A DNA stretch of 64,000 nucleotides from Streptomyces asoensis (GCF_016860545.1 NZ_BNEB01000002.1:1116001-1180000); one strand, 5' to 3'; positions 1-8,406 are shown, counted from the stretch's first letter. Made by a program: numbers and translations. The notes: a model not told the origin generated them from the letters alone.

Positions 1-129
1 GTCCCCGGGGCGCAGACCGAGGTCGCCGACCGCCGCGGCGTAGGCCGGACCGTCGTCCGGGAAGCGGCGGTCCCAGTCCGCGGCCCGTGCGCCGAAGAAC
101 TCCTGCACGCGTGTGTGGTCGTCGCTCAT
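1..129 (-). CDS. Class I SAM-dependent methyltransferase, N-terminal fragment (runs off the window)
   Basis: Only the first 43 codons lie in the window. The reading frame on the minus strand begins MSDDHTRVQEFFGARAADWD, a typical opening for a SAM-dependent methyltransferase with an FxxxAxxWD helix ahead of the Rossmann fold. The glycine-rich SAM-binding loop lies beyond the window edge, so substrate and exact subfamily cannot be judged. An in-frame ATG nine bases upstream (position 138) is an alternative start. The gene is divergent from the MHYT gene that follows. Confidence 0.6.
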   Translation of the reverse strand, partial: MSDDHTRVQEFFGARAADWDRRFPDDGPAYAAAVGDLGLRPGD

Positions 130-281
130 GCTCCGCATGATCCCTCACCGACACGGACGACGCCTCGGCGCACACGTTCGAGCGTGACCCGATCGTTCCG
201 GCGCAGTACTGCGCCACATTCCAACCGCTTTCGAAATGCGCCCCCTTCGTGCTCCCGTGCCCCGGCTAGCGTCCCCTGGCC

Positions 282-1076
282 ATGGGACACCTGGACCACG
301 CAGCCTTCGGCTGGCTGACCCCCGTGCTGTCGTACGTCATGGCCTGCGTCGGGGCCGCTCTCGGGCTGCGCTGCACCGTGCGCGCCCTCGCAGCCACCGG
401 GCGCTCGCGCCGCAACTGGCTCGTCACCGCCGCCTCGGCGATCGGCACCGGCATCTGGACCATGCACTTCGTGGCCATGCTCGGCTTCGCCGTCGGCGGC
501 ACCGACATCCGCTACGACGTCCCGCTGACCGTACTCAGCCTCGTCGTCGCCATGGCCGTCGTCTGCGCCGGTGTCTTCGCCGTCGGATACGGCCGAGACC
601 GCACGCGCGCGTTGCTGATCGGCGGACTCACCACCGGCCTGGGGGTGGCCAGCATGCACTACCTGGGCATGGCCGCCGTCCGGCTGCACGGCGCCGTCAC
701 CTACGACCCCGTGCGCGTCGGACTCTCCGTCCTGATCGCCGTCGTCGCGGCGACCGCGGCCCTCTGGGCGGCCCTCAACATCAGGTCGCCCCTCGCGGTC
801 ACCCTCGCCTCGCTCGTCATGGGGGCGGCGGTCACCAGCATGCACTACACCGCCATGTTCGCGGTGAACGTCCGGGTCACGCCCTCCGGCGCGACGCTGC
901 CCGGGGCCACGGCGATGCAGTTCATCTTCCCCCTCGCCGTCGGCCTCGGGTCCTACCTCTTCCTGACCTCGGCCTTCGTCGCGCTGTCGCCCACCTCGGG
1001 GGAGCGCGAGGCGTCCGCCTCGGCACAGCAACCGATGGACAGCCCCACCGGACGACAGCAGGCCTGGCCCGTCTGA
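282..1076 (+). CDS. MHYT-domain integral membrane sensor protein
   Basis: A 264-residue polytopic membrane protein with three copies of the MHYT signature: MHFVAM (about 61-66), MHYLGM (125-130) and MHYTAM (187-192), each at the membrane face of a hydrophobic helix, within about seven predicted transmembrane segments. MHYT domains are thought to bind copper through the Met and His residues and to sense oxygen, CO or NO; in many bacteria they are fused to GGDEF/EAL output domains. Here the protein is the bare sensor with only a short polar tail, so any output must come from a partner. The next gene, a conservon histidine-kinase-like protein, starts 41 bases downstream on the same strand and is an obvious candidate partner, which is inference. 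Confidence 0.88.
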   Translation: MGHLDHAAFGWLTPVLSYVMACVGAALGLRCTVRALAATGRSRRNWLVTAASAIGTGIWTMHFVAMLGFAVGGTDIRYDVPLTVLSLVVAMAVVCAGVFAVGYGRDRTRALLIGGLTTGLGVASMHYLGMAAVRLHGAVTYDPVRVGLSVLIAVVAATAALWAALNIRSPLAVTLASLVMGAAVTSMHYTAMFAVNVRVTPSGATLPGATAMQFIFPLAVGLGSYLFLTSAFVALSPTSGEREASASAQQPMDSPTGRQQAWPV

Positions 1077-1117
1077 CGCGACCGGTCCGCCCCGAACCCC
1101 TTCCGAGCGAGGAGGCC

Positions 1118-3733
1118 ATGCGTACACCCCGTAGGACCCCCACGGCAGGCGCCGACGCGCCGCCCCCCGCGCGCGGGCGCCGTGCCCACGCCGGACCCCC
1201 CGCCGACGAGAGTCCGTCCGACCGGACGGACGGCCCGACGGGCGGACCGGCGGACGCGGCACCCCCGCGCGCGGCACGCTGGCCCGTCCGCCCGCGCACC
1301 GTACGCGCCAAGATCGTCTGCCTCCTGATGGTGCCGGTCGTCTCCCTGCTGGCCCTGTGGGCGTACGCCACCGTCAGCACCGCCCAGGACGTCTCCCGGC
1401 TGCGCCAGTTGCAACGGGTGGACTCCGAGGTCCGGGCCCCCGTGGCGGCCGCCGTGGCAGCGCTCCAGGCGGAGCGCGCCTCAGCCGTGCGGTACGCGAC
1501 CCGTCCGGCGCCCGGGCAGGACGGCGACCTGAGGACGCTCGCCGAACGCACGGACCGCGCGGTGTCGGCCCTGCGGCTCGGTGACGACAGCACCGTCGCC
1601 GACGCCCAGGAACTGCCCGAGGGCGTGGCCCGGCGGCTCGAGACCTTCGTCTCCGGAGCCGAGACGCTGCCCTCGCTGCGGACCTCGGTGCTCGGCGGCG
1701 GCGCCGACTGGCAGGAGACGTACGCCCGGTACACGAGCACGATCTCGGCCGCCTTCTCGGTCGGTGGCGCCCTCTCCGGCATCCAGGACGCCGAACTCGG
1801 CTCCGACGCGCGCGTGCTGCTGGAGTTCTCCCGCGCGGGGGAGGCGCTCGCCCAGGAGGGCGCCGTACTCGCCGGCGCCCGCCTGTCCGGGCGGCTCGAC
1901 GGGGACGGACTGCGGCTCTTCACCGGCGCCGTCGGCACCCGCCGCACCCTGACCGAATCGGCCGTCGCGGACCTGCGCGGAGCCGAACGCACCGCCTGGC
2001 AGCGCCTCGCCGCGGGCAGCGCCTACGCGTCCCTGTACGCCGCCGAGGACAAGGTGCTCGCCCGGGACCCGGGCGCGAAGGCACTCGCCGCTGCTCCCGC
2101 GGCCGTCTGGGACAACGCCCACGCACGCGTGCAGGGCGGCATGCGGACCATCGAGGCGGAGACGGGGCGCGGCGTCGCCGACCGCGCCGACCCGTTCACC
2201 CGGGGGCTGCTCACCTCGGCCGGCGCGGCGGTCCTGCTGGGGCTCGCCGCCGTCGTCGCCTCACTCGTCGTCTCCGTGCGCATCGGCCGCGGACTCGTCG
2301 TCGAACTGGTCGGTCTGCGCAACAGCGCGCTGGAGATCGCCCGGCGCAAGCTCCCGGAGGCCATGCGCAGACTGCGCGCCGGGGAGGAGATCGACGTCCG
2401 CGCCGAAGCACCGACGGGACCCGCGGCGGAGGACGAGACCGGTCAGGTCGCCGAGGCCCTCGCCACGGTCCACCGGGCGGCGCTGCGGGCCGCCGTGGAG
2501 CGCGCCGAACTCGCCGGCGGCATCTCCGGGGTGTTCGTCAACCTCGCGCGCCGCAGCCAGGTCCTGGTCCACCGTCAGCTGAGGCTCCTGGACAGCATGG
2601 AGCGCCGCTCCGACGACCCGAACGAGCTGTCCGACCTCTTCCGCCTCGACCACCTCACCACCCGTATGCGGCGCCACGCGGAGAGCCTGATCATCCTCTC
2701 CGGGGCCGCGCCCGGCCGGGCCTGGCGCATGCCGGTGTCCCTCACCGACGTGGTCCGCGCCGCCGTCTCCGAGGTCGAGGACTATGCGCGCGTGGAGGTA
2801 CGGCAGTTGCCCGAAACGGCCGTCATCGGGACCGCCGTCGCCGACCTCACCCACCTGCTCGCCGAACTCGTCGAGAACGCGGCCCAGTTCTCGCCCCCGC
2901 ACACGCGTGTGCGGGTCACCGGTGAGCCGGTCGGCAACGGATACGCCGTCGAGGTGGAGGACCGCGGCCTGGGCATGGGCAAGGAGACCCTCAGCGAGGC
3001 CAACCGCCGTATCGCGCAGTCCGAGGCGCTGGACCTCTTCGACAGCGACCGGCTCGGGCTGTTCGTCGTCAGCAGACTCGCCGCCCGGCACGACATCAAG
3101 GTGCATCTGCGCACCTCGCCCTACGGCGGGACCACGGCCGTGGTCCTGCTGCCGACGGCCCTGCTGCACACCGGCAAGCCGGAACGTTCCGCCCCGGAAG
3201 CGACGGAGGCGGAACCGCCCGCGCAACGCGTGCAGGCGCGCGTGTCCGCCCCCGACCGGTCCATCGCCGCCGACCGGTCCATCGCCCCCGACCGGTCCAT
3301 CGCCGCCGACCGTCCCACGGCCACCGACCGGCCCGTCGCCGTTCCCCGGCAGGAAGCCGTCCCCGCCGCCGCCGACCGCCCCGCGCTGGCGGCTCCCGCC
3401 CGGGCCGCGGAACCCGCGGCCGCCGGCCCCACGCCTCCCGGAGTCACCACCTTGCGCCTGCACCGTCCCCCGGACGACCCCGACGGATCGGACGACCTCC
3501 CGCGCCGGGTCCGGCAGACCCACCTCGCCCCCCAACTGCGCAGGCAGCCCGCGGAGGAACCGGCCGAGCCGTCCGGCCCACGCGGCGGCGAAGGACGTAC
3601 CCCCGAACTCGTACGCGACCGGATGTCCGCCTACCGGGACGGCTGGGCCCGGGGCGGCGGCAGACGACCCGGCCGCGGATCCCGCCCGCACCCCGGAGCG
3701 GGCAGTGACAGCAGCGAAGGAGACCACGGATGA
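1118..3733 (+). CDS. cvnA: Conservon CvnA: histidine kinase-like membrane protein with nitrate-sensor-type extracellular region
   Basis: An 871-residue protein, the first member of a conservon. After a Pro/Arg-rich cytoplasmic N-terminus come TM1 (about 66-85), a helical extracellular region of about 270 residues resembling NIT/nitrate-sensor domains, TM2 (about 364-388), a HAMP-like segment, an H-box-like stretch LDHLTTRMRR, and an ATPase domain with N-box ELVENAAQFSPP (near 577), G1 VEDRGLGMG (near 612) and G2 DRLGLFVV (near 644). The C-terminal 200 residues are disordered and carry tandem hexapeptides of DRSIAA type. In conservons CvnA is taken to signal to a roadblock/GTPase module rather than to a response regulator. 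The ATG at 1118 follows GAGGAGGCC; its stop overlaps the cvnB start as ATGA, implying translational coupling. Confidence 0.92.
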   Translation: MRTPRRTPTAGADAPPPARGRRAHAGPPADESPSDRTDGPTGGPADAAPPRAARWPVRPRTVRAKIVCLLMVPVVSLLALWAYATVSTAQDVSRLRQLQRVDSEVRAPVAAAVAALQAERASAVRYATRPAPGQDGDLRTLAERTDRAVSALRLGDDSTVADAQELPEGVARRLETFVSGAETLPSLRTSVLGGGADWQETYARYTSTISAAFSVGGALSGIQDAELGSDARVLLEFSRAGEALAQEGAVLAGARLSGRLDGDGLRLFTGAVGTRRTLTESAVADLRGAERTAWQRLAAGSAYASLYAAEDKVLARDPGAKALAAAPAAVWDNAHARVQGGMRTIEAETGRGVADRADPFTRGLLTSAGAAVLLGLAAVVASLVVSVRIGRGLVVELVGLRNSALEIARRKLPEAMRRLRAGEEIDVRAEAPTGPAAEDETGQVAEALATVHRAALRAAVERAELAGGISGVFVNLARRSQVLVHRQLRLLDSMERRSDDPNELSDLFRLDHLTTRMRRHAESLIILSGAAPGRAWRMPVSLTDVVRAAVSEVEDYARVEVRQLPETAVIGTAVADLTHLLAELVENAAQFSPPHTRVRVTGEPVGNGYAVEVEDRGLGMGKETLSEANRRIAQSEALDLFDSDRLGLFVVSRLAARHDIKVHLRTSPYGGTTAVVLLPTALLHTGKPERSAPEATEAEPPAQRVQARVSAPDRSIAADRSIAPDRSIAADRPTATDRPVAVPRQEAVPAAADRPALAAPARAAEPAAAGPTPPGVTTLRLHRPPDDPDGSDDLPRRVRQTHLAPQLRRQPAEEPAEPSGPRGGEGRTPELVRDRMSAYRDGWARGGGRRPGRGSRPHPGAGSDSSEGDHG
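3254..3343 (+). repeat. 18-bp tandem repeat encoding DRSIAA-like hexapeptides in cvnA
   Basis: Five consecutive 18-bp units start at 3254, 3272, 3290, 3308 and 3326. The first three are nearly identical (gaccggtccatcgccgcc, with one variant base in unit two); the last two are diverged. They encode DRSIAA, DRSIAP, DRSIAA, DRPTAT, DRPVAV in the disordered tail of CvnA. The near-identity of units 1-3 suggests recent slippage-type expansion. Confidence 0.9.
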
Positions 3734-4167
3734 TCCAGGATCCGAGCACGAGGCCGGCCCAGCGGTCCGGTGAACTGGACTGGCTGCTGGACGACCTGGT
3801 GATGCGGGTGAGCGAGGTACGGCACGCGGTGGTGCTGTCCAACGACGGCCTCGCCGTGGGCGCCTCCACCGACCTCAGGAGGGAGGACGCCGAACACCTC
3901 GCCGCCGTGGCCTCCGGCTTCCACAGCCTCGCCAAGGGCGCGGGGCGCCACTTCGGGGCGGGCGGGGTACGCCAGACGATGGTGGAGATGGACGACGGCT
4001 TCCTCTTCGTGGCCGCCGCGGGCGACGGCTCCTGCCTGGCCGTCCTCACCGCGGTGACCGTCGACATCGGCATGGTCGCGTACGAGATGGCCCGGCTGGT
4101 CAAGCGGGTCGGTGAGCATCTCTACTCGGCACCACGCCTCGCCTCGCGGCCGCCCGCCGCCGGATGA
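3730..4167 (+). CDS. cvnB: Conservon CvnB: roadblock/LC7-domain protein
   Basis: A 145-residue roadblock/LC7 protein, the MglB-like component of a conservon. The roadblock fold covers roughly residues 13-125, starting at LDWLLDDLVMRVSEVRHAVVL and including the conserved SNDGLAVGAS turn and an FGAGGVRQTMVEMDD core. MglB-type proteins act as GTPase-activating or scaffold partners of small Ras-like GTPases, here CvnD. The start codon overlaps the cvnA stop (ATGA). It is clearly paralogous to the gene at 6040, with long identical stretches such as AEHLAAV, HSLAKG and RHFGAGGVRQTM. Confidence 0.93.
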   Translation: MIQDPSTRPAQRSGELDWLLDDLVMRVSEVRHAVVLSNDGLAVGASTDLRREDAEHLAAVASGFHSLAKGAGRHFGAGGVRQTMVEMDDGFLFVAAAGDGSCLAVLTAVTVDIGMVAYEMARLVKRVGEHLYSAPRLASRPPAAG

Positions 4168-4189
4168 GACGAGAGAGCGACCCGCGCAG

Positions 4190-4600
4190 ATGACCGAGGA
4201 CATGACCGGCCCCCCGCGTGAGCCGGGCAGCCAGTGGTACGACAACGAGGCCGGCCCGCTCGTGCGCCCCTACGCCATGACGGGCGGGCGCACGAAACCC
4301 GGGCCCACCGGAGTGCGTTTCGACCTGATAGCGCTGGTCACCCTGGACCCCGGCGCACCGGGCACGGACGGCGCGGCGCTCGGACCGGAACACCGCGCCC
4401 TCATCGCCCTGTGCCGCAAGGAGACCCAGTCCGTCGCCGAACTGTCGGCCGGCGCGGACCTTCCCGTGGGCGTGGTCCGGGTGCTCCTCGGAGATCTGCT
4501 GGAACTCGGCCGCGTCAGGGTCAGCCGCCCCGTGCCGCCCGCACAACTGCCCGACGAGCGGATCCTGCGCGAAGTCATCGAGGGGCTGCGCGCCTTGTAG
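4190..4600 (+). CDS. cvnC: Conservon CvnC: DUF742 protein
   Basis: A 136-residue DUF742 protein. The recognisable family sequence begins WYDNEAGPLVRPYAMTGGRT, with FDLIALVTL in the middle and a winged-helix-like C-terminal half (EHRALIALCRKETQSVAELSA followed by LPVGVVRVLLGDL), ending EVIEGLRAL. The frame is open upstream to 4112 inside cvnB, but the ATG at 4190, preceded by gagagagcga, gives the usual family length. It starts 22 bases after cvnB. DUF742 proteins in conservons are presumed adaptors between the sensor and the GTPase and may bind DNA through the winged-helix part; this is not proven. Confidence 0.92.
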   Translation: MTEDMTGPPREPGSQWYDNEAGPLVRPYAMTGGRTKPGPTGVRFDLIALVTLDPGAPGTDGAALGPEHRALIALCRKETQSVAELSAGADLPVGVVRVLLGDLLELGRVRVSRPVPPAQLPDERILREVIEGLRAL

Positions 4601-4847
4601 CCGACACCTCGGAGCATCCCGGACGCGTACGGACGCACCGCACACCGACTCGGGCACGTCTTCGGACCCGGAGCGGACAAAAGTCGGTCACATCAGGCGG
4701 ACAGCGGTCGAACCCCTCACGGGAGCACCGCGGTTGTCATGATGCTGACTTCGCAGCGCGGCGCCGAGACCGCGCGTGAGCCCGGCGCCGCGGAACGGCG
4801 CACCCCTCGACCCCGACCGTTGCCGACACTCCCGAGAGAAGTGATCC

Positions 4848-5453
4848 ATGGTCTCCGAGCACTGCGATGCCACGGGCGGCGACACGACCCCCCTGGCGTT
4901 GAAGATTCTGGTCGCCGGCGGATTCGGCGTCGGCAAGACCACGATGGTGGGCGCGGTCAGCGAGATCAAACCGCTGCGCACCGAGGAACTGCTGAGCCAG
5001 GCCGGACGTTCGGTGGACGACACCGAAGGCGTGGACCAGAAGGTGACGACGACCGTCGCGATGGACTTCGGCCGGATCACCATCCGCTCCGGCCTCTCCC
5101 TCTACCTGTTCGGCACGCCCGGACAGGACCGCTTCTGGTTCCTGTGGGACGAGTTGTCCCAGGGGGCCCTGGGCGCGGTGGTCCTCGCCGACACCCGGCG
5201 GCTCGAGGACTGCTTCCCCGCGGTCGACTACTTCGAGCACCGGCACATCCCGTTCGTCGTCGCCGTCAACTGCTTCACGGGCTCGCGGACCTACGGCGCC
5301 CAGGACGTCTCGCGCGCCCTCGACCTCGACGGCGGCACCCCCGTCGTCCTGTGCGACGCCAGGGACCGCGACTCGGGCAAGGAGGTACTGATCCGGCTGG
5401 TCGAATACGCCGGGCGGATGCACACCGCCCGGCTCCTCGACTCCGTGGGCTGA
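4848..5453 (+). CDS. cvnD: Conservon CvnD: MglA-like small GTPase (ATP/GTP-binding protein)
   Basis: A 201-residue Ras-like GTPase. The P-loop is GGFGVGKTT near residue 25-33, a TTVAMDFGRI segment serves as the switch I region, switch II is LFGTPGQDRFWF, and VAVNCF stands where other GTPases have NKxD. The N-to-C order and length match conservon CvnD proteins, the switch that is read and controlled by CvnA-CvnB-CvnC. Unlike compact conservons where cvnC and cvnD abut or overlap, here a 247-base gap separates them, so cvnD may have its own promoter. The start ATG follows ccgagagaagtgatcc. Confidence 0.93.
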   Translation: MVSEHCDATGGDTTPLALKILVAGGFGVGKTTMVGAVSEIKPLRTEELLSQAGRSVDDTEGVDQKVTTTVAMDFGRITIRSGLSLYLFGTPGQDRFWFLWDELSQGALGAVVLADTRRLEDCFPAVDYFEHRHIPFVVAVNCFTGSRTYGAQDVSRALDLDGGTPVVLCDARDRDSGKEVLIRLVEYAGRMHTARLLDSVG

Positions 5454-5505
5454 CGGAACCCCGACCTGAGCATGGACAGGGGGTTTCGGGGTCCGCCCGG
5501 TGCCC

Positions 5506-5934
5506 TCAGTCCGCCACGCGCTTCTGCGCCAGGACCTTGTCGACGGCGACGCGCACGAGCAGTTCACCCGGGACGCCGTTGCGGGCACCGAACTCCTCGG
5601 CCCGTTCCTCGCCCATGTAGCGCGCCGCGAGACGGGTCGCCCAGTGCCGGACCTCGTCGAGGTCCTCCGAGACGCGCGCCCGGCCCTGGAGCACCACGAA
5701 GTCGAACGGCGGGCGGTCGTCGTCGACACACAGGGCGACCCGGCCGTCGCGGGTCAGGTTGCGGCCCTTCACCGTGTCCCTGCCGGTGTTGAACACCACC
5801 TCGTCCCCGTCCAGCAGGAACCAGATCGGCGCCACGTGCGGGCTGCCGTCGGCCCGTACGGTGCAGAGCTTCCCGGTGCGGGTGCCGTCCAGGACGAACG
5901 CCCGCCATTCCTCATCGGTCATCTTCTGTGCCAT
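5506..5934 (-). CDS. PPOX-class F420/FMN-dependent oxidoreductase
   Basis: A 142-residue split-barrel flavoprotein of the pyridoxamine-phosphate-oxidase superfamily. Sequence features are FVLDGTRTGKLCTVRADGSPHVAPIWFLLDGDEVVFNTG at the N-terminal side, then KGRNLTRDGRVALCVDDDRPPF and a typical EELLVRV-like strand near the end. Many Streptomyces members of this group use deazaflavin F420 rather than FMN; the cofactor cannot be decided here. The substrate is unknown. It is convergent with cvnD and divergent from the second roadblock gene; the pairing with conservon genes may be functional or just neighbourhood. Confidence 0.85.
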   Translation of the reverse strand: MAQKMTDEEWRAFVLDGTRTGKLCTVRADGSPHVAPIWFLLDGDEVVFNTGRDTVKGRNLTRDGRVALCVDDDRPPFDFVVLQGRARVSEDLDEVRHWATRLAARYMGEERAEEFGARNGVPGELLVRVAVDKVLAQKRVAD

Positions 5935-6039
5935 GCCGCCATCCTCCTTGCTCCCGCGGCCGCTCGTGGGGAAGGCTGGCGGGCGGATTCTCCGCAGCGG
6001 CGGAGGAGCACACGGGGAACGTCACACGGGGAGCGGGAC

Positions 6040-6453
6040 ATGGCGCAGAACCAGGGGCTGGGCTGGCTGCTCGACGACCTGACCGGGCGCGTCGACCACG
6101 TACGGCACGCACTCGTCCTGTCGACCGACGGGCTGGTGGCGGGAGCCAGCACCGGACTGCCGCAGGAGGACGCCGAGCACCTCGCCGCCGTCTCGTCCGG
6201 ACTGCACAGCCTGGCCAAGGGCTCCGGGCGGCACTTCGGGGCGGGCGGAGTGCGGCAGACGATGATCGAGTTCGACGACGCGGTGCTGTTCGTCACCGCC
6301 GCGGGCACCGGCAGCTGCCTGTGCGTGCTCAGCGACGCGGAAGCCGACATGGGGCAGATCGCCTACGAGATGACCCTGCTCGTCAACCGGGTCGGGGAGC
6401 ACCTGACCGTGGACGCCCGACAGCCCGACCGCGCACCACTCGAAGAGCTCTGA
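6040..6453 (+). CDS. Orphan CvnB-like roadblock/LC7-domain protein
   Basis: A 137-residue roadblock/LC7 protein beginning MAQNQGLGWLLDDLTGRVDHV, highly similar along its full length to the CvnB at 3730-4167. Both share EDAEHLAAV, HSLAKG, SGRHFGAGG (AGRHFGAGG in CvnB), VRQTM and VGEHL. The frame is open further upstream, but the ATG at 6040 follows ggggagcggg and matches the N-terminus of roadblock proteins. No CvnC- or CvnD-like gene follows, so it looks like a duplicated cvnB kept as a free-standing gene that could compete with or replace CvnB on the CvnD GTPase. Confidence 0.9.
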   Translation: MAQNQGLGWLLDDLTGRVDHVRHALVLSTDGLVAGASTGLPQEDAEHLAAVSSGLHSLAKGSGRHFGAGGVRQTMIEFDDAVLFVTAAGTGSCLCVLSDAEADMGQIAYEMTLLVNRVGEHLTVDARQPDRAPLEEL

Positions 6454-6592
6454 CCTGGACTTCTGTCCCTCCCCGTGGAGTTATCCACAGGCCCCGCGGC
6501 AGAGCGGCGATCCCGGCTACGGTTTTTCCCGGGGCCACCGCCGACGGCGTGGGCCCGCTCCGCACCACATCACTCCACGGGGGAGACCGACC

Positions 6593-7480
6593 ATGTCAGA
6601 CAGCACCGTCACGCGACCGCACCCCGACTTCCGCACGCCGGGCCGAGCGGCGCGTGAACTCGAATTGAAGCGAAGCGAGTACGACCTCGCGGTACACCTC
6701 GGACGCGTCAGGACCGTGCCCGACGAGGGCGGCGGGGGCCACAGGGTGGCCCGCGCGGAGATCGAGCGGCTCCGCGCGGACCCGGGCTTCCCCGAGACCC
6801 TGCGCAAGCGCGTGCTGGCCGTCGGCACCCGCGAGGGCGCCGCCCTGCTCGGGGTGGCCCCCACCCGGTTCACCCGCCTCGCCCGGCTGGGACTCATCGT
6901 GCCGGTCACCTTCTACCTCAACCGGTACCGGGCCGTCGTCTGGCTGTACCTCGCGGACGAACTCACGCAGTTCGCCGCCGAGCGGAGCAACGCCTTCCTG
7001 CTGTCGGGGCGCACCCCGGAGGCGCTGCGGAGCCGACTGGCCGCGGGCGTCGACCTGCGGGCCCGGAACTGGCGCGGACGTCACCTGGGCTTTCTGTGCC
7101 GTCGGGCCGAAGGCCCCTGGCAGCGCGCCGGAGCCCTGGCCGCCCTTCTCGACCCGCTCCAGGTCTCGCAGATCGTCAAGGACCCCTACGAACGCTCCCA
7201 CCTGAACAGGTTCCGGCCGGGACCCCCGGGCCACAGCACGCCCGGCACGCCGGCCGCCCACCTCGTCGAGAAGATCGCCACAGCGTCCGACCCCGACGAG
7301 ATCGCATGGCTCAGGGCCGACCTGGCACGCACCCTGGAAGAAGCCCGCGCCGCGCAGCCAGCGCCCCGCCCCGCACCGAAACCGGTCCCGGCTCCGCCCA
7401 CCGGGCCACCGGACCCGCCCGGCCTGCCCGGTCGGCCGACACGCGGCCTGCTGAGCCGGCTGCGCCGCCGGGGCGGGTGA
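6593..7480 (+). CDS. DUF6397-like protein with MerR/excisionase-type helical motifs
   Basis: A 295-residue Streptomyces-type protein. Residues about 15-60 (GRAARELELKRSEYDLAVHLGRVRTV...RRVARAEIERL type) resemble an excisionase or MerR-like helix-turn-helix, and a second similar block (GTREGAALLGVAPTRFTRLARLGLIVPVTFYLNRYRAVVWLYLADEL) follows at about 78-125. The last 60 residues are Pro/Ala-rich and end in basic LLSRLRRRGG. I associate the layout with DUF6397, whose function is not known; the two winged-helix-like units suggest nucleic-acid binding. It is convergent with the thioesterase gene, with ten bases between stops. Confidence 0.65.
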   Translation: MSDSTVTRPHPDFRTPGRAARELELKRSEYDLAVHLGRVRTVPDEGGGGHRVARAEIERLRADPGFPETLRKRVLAVGTREGAALLGVAPTRFTRLARLGLIVPVTFYLNRYRAVVWLYLADELTQFAAERSNAFLLSGRTPEALRSRLAAGVDLRARNWRGRHLGFLCRRAEGPWQRAGALAALLDPLQVSQIVKDPYERSHLNRFRPGPPGHSTPGTPAAHLVEKIATASDPDEIAWLRADLARTLEEARAAQPAPRPAPKPVPAPPTGPPDPPGLPGRPTRGLLSRLRRRGG

Positions 7481-7490
7481 TCCACCCGAC

Positions 7491-8357
7491 CTACAGCGCC
7501 CGGAACAGGCCCTCCTGGACGACGGACACCAGCAGACGTCCCTCCCGGTCGTAGATCCGCCCGCGGGCCAGACCGCGGCCGCCGGTGGCGATCGGCGACT
7601 CCTGGTCGTACAGGAACCACTCGTCCGCGCGGAACGGCCGGTGGAACCACATCGCGTGGTCCAGCGAGGCCATGTCGAAGTTCCGCGGCCCCCACAGCGG
7701 CTCGACCGGAAGCCGCACCGCGTCGAGAAGGGTCATGTCACTGGCGTAGGTGAGCGCGCAGGTGTGGACGAGCGGATCGTCGCCGAGCGGCCCGACCGCC
7801 CGCATCCACACCGCGCTGCGCGGCTCGGCCTCCTTGACGTCCTCGTCGGTCCAGCGCAGCCGGTCCGCGTAGCGGATGTCGAAGGGCTGGCGGCGGGCCA
7901 TCCGCTCCAACTGCTCCGGCAGCGCGCCCAGATGCTTACGGATCTCCTCGGCGACCGTCGGCAGGGACTCCGGGTCCGCGACCTCACGCGCCGGCGGCAA
8001 CTGGTGCTCGAAAGGACCTTCCTCAGGCTTGTGAAAGGAGGCGGTGAGATTGAAGATCGTCCGCCCCTGCTGGACCGCGGTGACCCGGCGGGTCGTGAAC
8101 GACCGCCCGTCCCGCACCCGTTCGACCTGGTACACGATCGGGACACCCGGTCGGCCCGGGCGCAGGAAGTACGCGTGCAGCGAGTGCACGGGCCGGTCCC
8201 CGTCGGTGGTCCGGCCGGCCGCGACCAGCGCCTGTCCCGCCACCTGGCCGCCGAAGACCCGTTGCAGGGACTCCTGCGGACTGCGGCCGCGGAAGATGTT
8301 GACCTCGATCTGCTCGAGGTCGAGCAGGTCGACGAGCCTCTCGGCCGGATTCGTCAT
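7491..8357 (-). CDS. tesB: Acyl-CoA thioesterase II (TesB-type, double hotdog)
   Basis: A 288-residue thioesterase II. Family marks are RVFGGQVAGQALVAAGRT and HSLHAYFLRPG in the first hotdog half, then GPRNFDMASLDHAMWFHRPFRADEWFLYDQESP and GGRGLARGRIYDREGRLLVSVVQEGLFR in the second; the aspartate in SLDHAMWFH and nearby Gln/Thr residues form the usual active site. It hydrolyses acyl-CoA to free fatty acid and CoA, probably as overflow control of acyl-CoA pools. The ATG at 8357 follows ACAGGAGAGA and gives the family length; the frame is open further into the helicase gene. It lies 49 bases downstream of the helicase and is probably cotranscribed. Confidence 0.93.
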   Translation of the reverse strand: MTNPAERLVDLLDLEQIEVNIFRGRSPQESLQRVFGGQVAGQALVAAGRTTDGDRPVHSLHAYFLRPGRPGVPIVYQVERVRDGRSFTTRRVTAVQQGRTIFNLTASFHKPEEGPFEHQLPPAREVADPESLPTVAEEIRKHLGALPEQLERMARRQPFDIRYADRLRWTDEDVKEAEPRSAVWMRAVGPLGDDPLVHTCALTYASDMTLLDAVRLPVEPLWGPRNFDMASLDHAMWFHRPFRADEWFLYDQESPIATGGRGLARGRIYDREGRLLVSVVQEGLFRAL

Positions 8358-8406
8358 CGGTGTGTCTCTCCTGTGCCCGTGCCCTCGTGCGTGTCCGCTC
8401 CGCTTC

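Noticed and set aside
5458..5492. accccga/tcggggt inverted repeat between cvnD and the PPOX gene as a terminator
   Set aside because: Only a 7-bp stem with a 21-base loop; too weak to list, although the position between convergent genes fits.
5472..6082. Plus-strand frames opposite the PPOX gene, including an extended form of the second roadblock gene
   Set aside because: The PPOX family sequence is on the minus strand. The roadblock frame stays open upstream but only the part from 6040 has an RBS and family sequence.
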